Below are positions 1-7,084 of a stretch of 35,061 nucleotides of DNA, in pieces. Origin of the DNA: an uncultured Butyrivibrio sp. (lineage in GTDB: Bacteria; Bacillota; Clostridia; Lachnospirales; Lachnospiraceae). The first letter of the stretch is position 1; every line of letters starts with the position of its first letter. The translations under genes and the position numbers were made by a program. Below the pieces are notes generated by a model. That model did not search any database, was not told the DNA's origin, and saw nothing but the letters and a program-made list of their open reading frames with translations. The stretch is from assembly GCA_946536145.1 (NCBI GenBank), contig CAMNEA010000028.1, positions 1 through 35,061 of the forward strand. The letters run 5' to 3'.

Positions 1-604
1 AGTAGTTCGTGCAGTCATAGAAGAGGACACCGGTATTTCTTTTCACAAGTTTCTTTGACCGCTTATAAAGCTCTGCCTGTATCATGTCTGAGTTTTTAGA
101 GAGCGTGGTGAGGGCACGATAAACCTGGTGGAGGTCAAACTGAGGCTCCTCAATGAGTTTTTGAGACTGCTCATAACAGGAGAACTTTGATGATGGGAAG
201 AGTATTCTTCCATAAATAAGTCTTGAGAGTATGTTATCGAGATCATACTCGAAAGAATTCTCTTTCTTTATCTTCCTGCAGATGGAAGGCAGACCAAGCT
301 GGTAATATATCTGCTGCAGGAAGAGGTAACCGGCATTGAATGAGAGCCGTACATTCGTGTCTACAATCCTGTCAGTGGATAGTGGAATCAACACTTTGTG
401 GTCAGAAGCAGCTTCTTCTTCATTCATGATGCGAAGCTGCTCTTTAGCCCATGCATCTACATCATCCACGCCGTATGTTTCTTTGATGGATTTTTCAGTG
501 CCAAGCTTTTTGACTATTTCTGATGAGTTCTTACCGTCCCTTCTGACCGATCTGATGATGTAATAAGAAACAGCATTTTTAGATTTGACTTTGTTTAATC
601 TCAC
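1..604 (-). CDS. IS1634-like (IS4 superfamily) DDE transposase, N-terminal part, cut by window edge
   Basis: Reading the minus strand gives an open frame that runs off the left edge, about 200 residues. It begins with KVKSKNAVSYYIIRS, continues with a KNSSEIVKKLGT segment, and ends near the edge in LFYDCTNY. The first catalytic Asp of IS1634-type DDE transposases sits in a YDCTNYYFE-like motif, which fits. The GTG start at 604 is preferred because GGGGAGG lies about 8 nt upstream. An in-frame ATG at 637 lacks such a site. The protein would cut and join transposon ends. Only the N-terminal region and the first catalytic Asp are visible, so intactness cannot be judged. Confidence 0.85.
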   Translation of the reverse strand, partial: MRLNKVKSKNAVSYYIIRSVRRDGKNSSEIVKKLGTEKSIKETYGVDDVDAWAKEQLRIMNEEEAASDHKVLIPLSTDRIVDTNVRLSFNAGYLFLQQIYYQLGLPSICRKIKKENSFEYDLDNILSRLIYGRILFPSSKFSCYEQSQKLIEEPQFDLHQVYRALTTLSKNSDMIQAELYKRSKKLVKRNTGVLFYDCTNY

Positions 605-710
605 CTTAAGACCCTCCCCAATATCTAGTTCTATCATGCCACAATACGGCATTACGGAAAAACAACCCATTACTGGGCTTCAGCGATTTTGGGTGTCAAA
701 CTTCAGGGAC
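1..710 (-). mobile_element. Partial IS1634-like insertion sequence, right end
   Basis: The transposase gene occupies 1-604. The likely outer end is near 691-710, where GGGTGTCAAACTTCAGGGAC has the look of an IS terminal inverted repeat. The partner repeat lies outside the window, so the boundary and the target duplication cannot be verified. Confidence 0.45.
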
Positions 711-943
711 AAAGAGCCGTGTTGGGCTATATCGTCTGTTTCACATGACAGCAATGAAGTAATGATCATGACATCTACATGACGCTCCGGGCAATTAACA
801 TTTAAGAGAAAATTCAAAAATAATATAGAAACTTTTAAGAATCTGATAGTAAATCTTTACAGGAAAACAGGGCTATTTTTGGTATCATATTAGTAGGATT
901 AAATAAAGATTTTTGTCAGTTTTTTTACATGGAGGTGAACGCA
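711..943. other. Intergenic stretch between the IS end and the Fn3-like gene
   Basis: No open frame with a ribosome-binding site is seen. The sequence becomes AT-rich from about 800 and presumably holds the promoter of the downstream secreted protein. TTTACA at 856-861 and TATCAT at 883-888 are present but their 21-nt spacing is poor, so no promoter is called. GGAGGTG at 931-937 is the ribosome-binding site for the ATG at 944. Confidence 0.4.
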
Positions 944-1753
944 ATGAATAGAAAAAGGATATGGACGTCGTTTTTTCTCGTAATGTTTGTAGTGGCATTT
1001 TTCTTCATGACGCCAATAACTGCAAATGCCGCTTCAATAAAGAATGCTAAGCCTACAATTAAGAAGGCCCAGTATCTGTATGACAGTGTTTCTTTAGAGT
1101 GGAACAAGGTTACCGGTGCTAAGAAATATCAGATTCAGCGCCGCGTAATGAATCCGAAAACCGGCAAATGGGGCAAATATAAGTTATGGGCAACAACCTC
1201 AAAGACATCTATTGTGAAGAAGGCAACAGGTGATTATCAGTACAGAGTTCGTGCTGTTAAAGGTAAAACCTACAGCAAATGGTCTTCTCCTAAACGTGTG
1301 TTTGCAGCTTATGCAAGAATCGTGGACAGAACTTATGAAGCTGGCGCGATACTGAACATAAAAATCAAGGTCACCAATAAAACCAAGTCTCCCATGGGTC
1401 TCATGAAGGGATATATTGATGACAAGTTGAAGTCACAGGTTAAGTTCTACCAAAAAGGGAAGTTGGTTGATACCTATCATGCGGATTTGTATTCGGGCAG
1501 CATTTGGACAGATGATAATCTGGTAACTGACAAGATTCCTGCAAATAAGACAAAGACAATCAATTTGACAATTAGAGGTATGAGCACTGGAGCCTGGTGG
1601 GGAGGTATTTTTGCATATTATTCTTCGGGACCTTCAGATCTAGAGCACGCAAATATGAGAATTGTAACACCGTTCTACCCGAATCCGACTAAGGAGAATA
1701 CTAAGCTTAAAATCTCTTATACTAAGAAAGCCAGCCAGAGTGTAACACGCTGA
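944..1753 (+). CDS. Secreted protein with fibronectin-III-like domain
   Basis: A 269-residue protein. The ATG at 944 is chosen because GGAGGTG lies 7 nt upstream; the in-frame ATG at 929 would precede this site. Residues 1-30 form a signal peptide with a basic MNRKR start, a hydrophobic core and a cleavage-like ANAA. Residues about 40-120 look like a fibronectin type III domain: VSLEWNKVTGAKKYQIQR, then YQYRVRAVKG, then YSKWSSPK. The remaining roughly 150 residues are probably a beta-sandwich with a hydrophobic GAWWGGIFAYYSS segment. I cannot assign that part to a family. No LPXTG or membrane anchor is seen, so it is probably released or held non-covalently. It stands alone between an IS and a hairpin-repeat cluster. 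Confidence 0.8.
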   Translation: MNRKRIWTSFFLVMFVVAFFFMTPITANAASIKNAKPTIKKAQYLYDSVSLEWNKVTGAKKYQIQRRVMNPKTGKWGKYKLWATTSKTSIVKKATGDYQYRVRAVKGKTYSKWSSPKRVFAAYARIVDRTYEAGAILNIKIKVTNKTKSPMGLMKGYIDDKLKSQVKFYQKGKLVDTYHADLYSGSIWTDDNLVTDKIPANKTKTINLTIRGMSTGAWWGGIFAYYSSGPSDLEHANMRIVTPFYPNPTKENTKLKISYTKKASQSVTR

Positions 1754-1911
1754 CTATCTTAACACAGTGCCTTATTGGATTATTTGAATTGGGCATGGAT
1801 GACAAAGTAACTGATAAGAAAGCTTCATAAGAGGCTGGAACCGCTTAAGGTGAATTCTATATGAATCTTTAGCCTGGAATTCTTACAGCAAAAACAGAAA
1901 ATTGCGATCAT

Positions 1912-2120
1912 GGCGTCGTCCCGGAAAAGAAACGAACTTTGCTGGGACGACGTAATTTGTTGTTTGAAGTCATAATATAAGAAAACTGATGATATTACGT
2001 CGTCCCAGAGACAAAAAAGTTTATATGGGACGACGTAATTTGCTGTTTGAAGTCATAACACAAGGAAACTGATGATATTACGTCGTCCCAAACACAAAAA
2101 GAGTATGACAGGGACGACGC
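1912..2120. repeat. Three GTCGTCCC/GGGACGAC hairpins, about 84-bp period (locus A)
   Basis: Three successive inverted repeats pair a (A/G)CGTCGTCCC arm with a GGGACGACG arm about 20 nt later: 1913-1952, 1996-2035 and 2080-2119. The segments between hairpins are also conserved (TGTTTGAAGTCATAA, then AAACTGATGATATTA). A related triplet lies at 15757-15966. The cluster fills most of the gap after the Fn3-like gene and ends next to the 3' end of the Rpn remnant. The remaining bases, 1754-1911, show no gene or clear terminator. No T-tract follows the stems, so ordinary terminators are unlikely. Confidence 0.85.
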
Positions 2121-2136
2121 TACTTAATCTCATAGT

Positions 2137-2662
2137 TCAACTATCAGTTCTAATTCCATTATCTTCAAGAAGCCTGCGCAACCTGGAAATCTCTTCAGCG
2201 AGAGATATGTTCTCGTTCGATAGGGAAGCATTTTCACTTGATAGAGAAGCATTCTCATTCGTTAGAGAAACTATCTCATTTGATAGAGAAGCATTTTCTT
2301 CTGTCTGAGAAGCAAGCTTTCTATTCTTGTAAGCCTGTGAACGAAGGAATTCCTCGCGCTCCCTTGCAATCTTGATGACATTGTGATCTTCATTGGAACG
2401 GTACATAGATTTTACGGCAGAAGTCATATATTCGTTATCCTGAGCTACCATCTGAAGCTACTCCCATGTTTTGATTTAAAGAGTTTTACCCATCTGTCAA
2501 TGCCATATCTGATGTCTTCATCTGATAGCATGAGCCAAACTCGGGATGATCCTCAAAAAGAGTAAAGCCAAGAAAACATATCTGATAGACAGGCTGAACC
2601 ATTTCATAGTCATCACCATGATCCAGACTGTCAAATTCCATGCATAGGTAGACAAGAGATCG
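2137..2662 (-). pseudogene. Decayed Rpn/PDDEXK-type recombination-promoting nuclease, 3' remnant
   Basis: In one minus frame from about 2662, residues RSLVYLCMEF.., GDDYEMVQPVYQICFLGF and TLFEDHPEF resemble the middle of Rpn-family (PD-(D/E)XK) nuclease/putative transposases. That frame has a stop immediately upstream (near 2663) and another after MALTDG. The C-terminal part continues in a different frame from 2451 (VAQDNEYMTSAVKSMYRSNE) to a stop at 2137. The 5' half is missing and the rest is frameshifted. The last 60 residues form a coiled coil made of near-identical heptads (ASLSxEN), encoded by about 21-bp tandem DNA repeats. A C-terminal coiled-coil tail is common in this family. A short product from 2451 could still be made, but no ribosome-binding site supports it. 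Confidence 0.7.
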
Positions 2663-2766
2663 CTATATCCAGCCTTTTTGCATGTTGGCACACGTGTGAC
2701 CTGCACGGATTTATGCCTGATTGTTAGAATTAATGATAAGAAAAATACAATCAGGAGGTGGCATTA

Positions 2767-5544
2767 GTGGATGTTATGAAAAGACGAAAACTGAATATTA
2801 TGAAATATAGTTTGGGCGCATTTGTAGTGTTTTTGTTTATGATGTTAACTGCAAGCGTAAATGTCAGGGCGCAGGCTACCGGATCGGCTAACTATGCAGA
2901 TCTGAAAGGTGATTATAATTTCAACTTTTCTACAGGGACTGATCTATACTGCACTATTGGAGGCAAGAGCAGTGTTTCCGGGGATGTAGTGATACCCCAA
3001 TACATCATTGTAAAATATGGAGACGGTGTAAGTGGTTTCAAGGAAGGAGAGACGAGACAATACAGAGTTAAATCTGTTGGAAACTTTAGTGGTAATACAA
3101 AAATCACATCGATCACACTCCCCGATGGGCTGGAAGAAATATCAAATAGTGCTTTCCTGAACTGTACGGGGCTTACAGGCGACCTTACGATACCGGACAG
3201 CGTTACATCGCTTGGAAGTCAGGCGTTCAGGGGTTGCAAAAATATGAAGGGAAAACTAAAGATCGGAAGTGGAATAACCAAAATAGACAATTACACCTTC
3301 TTTCAATGCGGATTTACCGGAACTTTGACGATTCCTTCTTCTGTCACTGAAATTGCAAATTATGCGTTCCAGGAATGCAAGGGCTTTACCGGGGAACTAG
3401 TTATACCCGCATCGGTAACCAGTATGGGATATGATGTTTTTAGGCAATGCACGGGATTTACGGGAACTCTGACACTGCCGTCTACTGCGACAGACAGAAG
3501 CGGACGTACCTTCTATGGATGCACCGGATTTACAGGATTGAATATTGCAAGCGGAGTAAAACAAATTGCATTTGAAGAATTTTATGGATGCAAGGGAATG
3601 ACTGGCTCGCTTGTAATCCCCGGAACGGTCACAAGCATAGACTACGCTGCTTTCTGGGGATGCAGTGGATTCACAGGAACTCTCAGCATACCTTCCGGTT
3701 TGACAGTTTTAAGTGGAAGTGCCTTTAGAGAATGCAGCGGATTCACAGGGCTTAATCTGCCTTCAACACTGACTACGATAAACAGTTCTGCCTTTATGAA
3801 TTGCACAGGCATGACGGGAACACTTACGCTTCCTTCATCGCTCAGTACTGTTCAAAGCGGCGCTTTCCAAAACTGCGGATTCACAGGTGATCTCCTGCTT
3901 CCGGAAGGACTGCAATCTATATCGAGTGATGCTTTTGGATGTCCTAATATAGATGGAAAACTTACAATTCCGTCAACTTTACAGAATGCTCTTCTTGACA
4001 GTGTATTCAGTGGCATGTACAAGGTAAGAAAAGTAATCAATAACTCTGATGCCCAGATATATCTGATTTACAATTTTATAGACAAGAGTGATACAGGTAC
4101 ATTCTTTGTTAAAAGTGGGACATCTGAACATCTTCGAATTTATACAGAAGCCGGGTGGTCAAAAGAGGAAAAGCAGACTATTGGCAAAGGTACTTATTTC
4201 CGAAACGGTATTGAAAAAATTCCTTCGACGGTAGTAGCTGCACCAAAAGCTAAGGCACTTAAGGAAAATGGTTCAGCTCAGGCACTCGTAAGTGCGGGAT
4301 CAGCTGATGGAGGAACACTTCAATACGCACTGGGAGATAAAAACAGTGCTACACAGTCTTTTGCCACCTCTATACCTACAGCTAAGGAAGCCGGAACCTA
4401 TTATGTGTGGTACATGGTAAAAGGTGATGAGGATCATACAGATCTGGCTCCTGAAAGTGTTGCTGTAACTATTGCCCATGTGCATAAACTTTTAAAGACC
4501 GAGGCAAAAGATGCAACAGAGAAGGCAACCGGGAATAAGGCATACTGGACCTGCAGCAGCTGTGGGAAATATTTTTCAGATGCAAGTGCAGCAAATGAAG
4601 TGCAAGAAGGCTGGTGGATAATCAGTAAGCTTCCTCATACTCATAAGCTTGTAAAGACTGATGCAAAGGCTGCAACAGAGAAGGCAGCGGGAAATAAGGC
4701 GTACTGGACCTGCAGCGGCTGTGGCAAGCATTTCTCGGATTCAGAGGGAAAAAATGAAGTAGAAGACGGCTGGTGGGTGCTCAAGAAGCTTGCCCATAAA
4801 CATAAACTTGTAAAGACTAAAGCCAAAGCACCAAATGGATCAGCTAATGGAAATACAGCATACTGGACCTGCAGCGGCTGCGGCAAATATTTCTCTGATT
4901 CAAAGGGTACTAACCAGATAAAGAAAAATTCATGGGTGATACTGGCAAAGGGTAAAAACTTTACTGACAGTAAGTATAGCGGCAAATATAAAGTAACATC
5001 CAGTGGGTCAAAGAATCCTACCGTCCGGTATATTGGATGCACCAACAGCAAGGCCACAAGCGTAACCATACCTGCAACTGTAAAATACGGAGCACTGACT
5101 TATAAGGTTACAGAGGTCTCTTCCGGTGCACTCAGTGGAAAGACTAAGCTAAAGACGATCATTGTTGGCAGCAACGTCAAAAAGATCGGATCAAAAGCAT
5201 TCTATAACTGCAAGGCAGCTACTAAGATAACTCTCGGCAAAAATGTCACAAGCATAGGAGAAGAGGCTTTTGCATACTGTTCATCACTTACAACCCTGGT
5301 CCTTTCTGAAAAGACAACCACTCTTGGCAAGAAGTTTGCGTATAAATGTAATAAAAAGCTAAAGCTCACTGTCAAGAGTAAGAAGATGGCTAAGAAGACA
5401 ATTAACATCAATGCTTTTACAGGAATGACTAATAAAACCACCGTTACGATCGTGGTTCCCAAGGGAATGAAGAGCAGTTATACTAAGCTTTTCAGAAGCA
5501 GGGGGCTTGGCAAAAAAATAACCGTGAGACAAAGCAAGAATTGA
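2767..5544 (+). CDS. BspA-like leucine-rich-repeat surface protein with CxxC modules
   Basis: A 925-residue secreted protein. The GTG at 2767 is favoured: AGGAGG at 2753-2758 lies 8 nt upstream, whereas the GTG at 2758 overlaps it and the ATG at 2776 is too far away. Residues about 15-37 are a signal peptide (hydrophobic core, NVRAQA). Residues about 100-420 hold a dozen or more BspA-type LRR_5 repeats of 23-25 residues (pattern AFxxCxGFTGxLxIPSxVTxI). Next comes a strand-rich linker ending in GTYYVWYMVKGD. Three repeats of about 52 residues follow, each with HKLxKTxAK.., YWTCSxCGKxFSD and GWW. A second LRR block and a basic tail end the protein. BspA-like LRRs mediate adhesion in other bacteria; that role here is inferred. 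The C-terminal half is paralogous to the gene at 11408. Confidence 0.87.
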   Translation: MDVMKRRKLNIMKYSLGAFVVFLFMMLTASVNVRAQATGSANYADLKGDYNFNFSTGTDLYCTIGGKSSVSGDVVIPQYIIVKYGDGVSGFKEGETRQYRVKSVGNFSGNTKITSITLPDGLEEISNSAFLNCTGLTGDLTIPDSVTSLGSQAFRGCKNMKGKLKIGSGITKIDNYTFFQCGFTGTLTIPSSVTEIANYAFQECKGFTGELVIPASVTSMGYDVFRQCTGFTGTLTLPSTATDRSGRTFYGCTGFTGLNIASGVKQIAFEEFYGCKGMTGSLVIPGTVTSIDYAAFWGCSGFTGTLSIPSGLTVLSGSAFRECSGFTGLNLPSTLTTINSSAFMNCTGMTGTLTLPSSLSTVQSGAFQNCGFTGDLLLPEGLQSISSDAFGCPNIDGKLTIPSTLQNALLDSVFSGMYKVRKVINNSDAQIYLIYNFIDKSDTGTFFVKSGTSEHLRIYTEAGWSKEEKQTIGKGTYFRNGIEKIPSTVVAAPKAKALKENGSAQALVSAGSADGGTLQYALGDKNSATQSFATSIPTAKEAGTYYVWYMVKGDEDHTDLAPESVAVTIAHVHKLLKTEAKDATEKATGNKAYWTCSSCGKYFSDASAANEVQEGWWIISKLPHTHKLVKTDAKAATEKAAGNKAYWTCSGCGKHFSDSEGKNEVEDGWWVLKKLAHKHKLVKTKAKAPNGSANGNTAYWTCSGCGKYFSDSKGTNQIKKNSWVILAKGKNFTDSKYSGKYKVTSSGSKNPTVRYIGCTNSKATSVTIPATVKYGALTYKVTEVSSGALSGKTKLKTIIVGSNVKKIGSKAFYNCKAATKITLGKNVTSIGEEAFAYCSSLTTLVLSEKTTTLGKKFAYKCNKKLKLTVKSKKMAKKTININAFTGMTNKTTVTIVVPKGMKSSYTKLFRSRGLGKKITVRQSKN

Positions 5545-5552
5545 TATAACAT

Positions 5553-5602
5553 AAAAAAGATCCGGCATAATGCTAAAACCATTATGTCGGATCTTTTTTT
5601 AG
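5553..5602. terminator. Bidirectional Rho-independent terminator
   Basis: A near-perfect stem pairs 5553-5572 (AAAAAAGATCCGGCATAATG) with 5580-5599, loop CTAAAAC, with an A-run on one side and a T-run on the other. It sits between the convergent LRR gene (stop 5544) and the lectin gene (stop 5635) and can serve both. Confidence 0.92.
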
Positions 5603-5634
5603 TTCCTAAGCAGATTATTGAGACTTCGTTAAAG

Positions 5635-6402
5635 TTATTCCCATTCGCATACAAATCCAAAATTTTTAAGTCCAAACCATGACTCTGAGCCGTAGGTTCC
5701 TTCATTTACCAGATCATTCCACTTCCAGGTGTCATTGGCAGAGGTGTTAGGATTGTCATATCTGTAGATCATAAGACACTTTTCAAAAGCCTTATCAGGC
5801 ATTCCGCCGGCAAAAGCATCATATTCAAATTTTTCCCCTGTGACCCATTTGAACTTTCCTTCGGAGTTTTTCTTTGCGCCAAGCCAGTAATTATTTCTCT
5901 TACCCTTACCGGCTTTCAGGGCTTTGACCAGAGCATCCTGCTCACCTTTGGTTGTTATTACTGCCAGGTGGCCTCCGAGCGATTCGCAGTATTTCTTGGC
6001 TGCGCTCCACTTCAGTCCCTTGTCGATCATCTGATATCTGTGTCCCTTGTATTTCCAGGTATGTGCATTAGCAACGGAAACCTTGCAGGTATATACCGAT
6101 CCGCTGACTACTGCCACAATAGTTGTATTTCCGGCACTTATTGCCTTAACTACACCTTTAGAAGATACCGTAGCTATGTTTTTGTTGTAGCTTCCCCATA
6201 CAACTTTCTTGGTTGTCCCCTTAATCTTAAGTGTCACCTTGTCTCCCTTGTTAAGAGAAAGGCTTTTCTCACTCACTGTAATTTTTGTGACGGCCTGAGC
6301 ATGAATGGAAAAAGCCGGTGTGATAACAGTGAGGAGCATGCAGAAAAGTGCGATAATTGCGAGCAATCTCCTGCCGGGAATATGTCTTTCTTTTGTTGCC
6401 AT
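5635..6402 (-). CDS. Secreted Big_2 / C-type-lectin-like domain protein
   Basis: A 255-residue secreted protein. The ATG at 6402 (MATKERH) is chosen because GGGAGGAAA lies just upstream; an in-frame ATG at 6423 precedes that site. Residues 1-37 form a signal peptide (RRLLAIIALFCMLL.., ending SIHAQA). Residues about 38-108 match a bacterial Ig-like Big_2 domain: VSEKSLSLNKGDKVTL, IATVSSKGVVKAISAGNTTI. Residues about 113-255 look like a C-type-lectin fold: HRYQ, WSAAKKYCESLGGHLAVI, NYWLGAKK, WKWNDL and a terminal FVCEWE. Three cysteines in that domain are at disulfide-like positions. Carbohydrate or host/plant-glycan binding is plausible but untested; bacterial CTLDs often bind non-sugar ligands. 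No membrane anchor is seen. Confidence 0.82.
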   Translation of the reverse strand: MATKERHIPGRRLLAIIALFCMLLTVITPAFSIHAQAVTKITVSEKSLSLNKGDKVTLKIKGTTKKVVWGSYNKNIATVSSKGVVKAISAGNTTIVAVVSGSVYTCKVSVANAHTWKYKGHRYQMIDKGLKWSAAKKYCESLGGHLAVITTKGEQDALVKALKAGKGKRNNYWLGAKKNSEGKFKWVTGEKFEYDAFAGGMPDKAFEKCLMIYRYDNPNTSANDTWKWNDLVNEGTYGSESWFGLKNFGFVCEWE

Positions 6403-6640
6403 TTTGATTTCCTCCCTAATCATAATGTATTGTTGTTTCGGCTAAAACCTTTTCCATTATAGCATATGAAGTCTGCTATTATGTGGTGACATTCTTTAAT
6501 TTATTCTGCTTGGTTAATTTTTTCTCAGGCAGAAAGATTTTTTATTTTTCTTGTCATATAGATGGTTCTGTATGAAAGAAATTTTCCCATTTTCCGCCTT
6601 TCAGATTGAAAGCAGCGCTAGTATTCCTATTAGCAGAATT
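6403..6640. other. AT-rich intergenic region upstream of the lectin gene
   Basis: No gene is supported here. The stretch is strongly AT-rich and must hold the minus-strand promoter of the lectin gene at 6402, but I see no convincing -35/-10 pair. It leads into the ACATG repeat array. Confidence 0.4.
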
Positions 6641-6652
6641 TTAGAGAGCAAT

Positions 6653-6930
6653 ATACATGTATTGGACAAAAACTATCAAAAAACATGCATGGACAAGTGA
6701 ATTGGAAACATGTTTTTTGGCGATTCTTTCCTGAACATGCTTTTGAGAACATGTTTTTTGTAGAATATGCTCTGGGCGTGTATTTTATGGATTGCAGACT
6801 ACACGCGCAGAGAAAAAATTCTATAAAACATGTGTTTTCGAGATATTTTGTACATGCGCAGAATAAACTGTCTCCAAAAACATGTATTTGCATTTTGCCA
6901 CGTGCATGTTTTTTACAAAATTTGTTTAGC
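6653..6930. repeat. ACATG-motif array with central GGGCGTGTA/TACACGC hairpin (copy 1)
   Basis: About ten A/GCATGT or ACATGC motifs, mostly flanked by A- or T-runs (AAAACATG, ACATGTTTTTT), lie in about 260 bases. They are near 6655, 6683, 6708, 6735, 6749, 6828, 6852, 6879 and 6904. In the middle, GGGCGTGTA (6774-6782) faces TACACGC (6800-6806). A further GCGTGTA lies near 6930. A region with the same design lies at 10823-11130. The two copies bracket the ABC transporter genes. Short open frames across it are products of the repeats. Confidence 0.75.
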
Positions 6931-6960
6931 GCGTGTAAGAGAATGATTTAAATATTGTAA

Positions 6961-6978
6961 AGACAATAGGAATTGTCT
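6961..6978. promoter_or_regulatory. Possible operator, inverted repeat AGACAAT-N4-ATTGTCT
   Basis: A 7-bp perfect inverted repeat with a 4-nt spacer lies about 110 bp upstream of the ABC transporter start. Size and position suit a dimeric repressor site. No regulator gene is adjacent, so this is only a candidate. Confidence 0.35.
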
Positions 6979-7084
6979 GATGTCGATGCGCTTTTGATGA
7001 GTTTAGCCTTTTTTAATAAACAAAAAGGCCAGACGTGTTAAGATGAATATATATATAGAAAACAGACTACAGGAGAAGTCATTT

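Noticed and set aside
1912-2120. CRISPR array
   Set aside because: Stems are short, inter-stem DNA is conserved where spacers should be unique, only three units exist and no cas genes are near.
6630-6951. Cys/Phe-rich frames of 87-88 residues on both strands
   Set aside because: They are translations of the ACATG array. They overlap each other on opposite strands and lack ribosome-binding sites.
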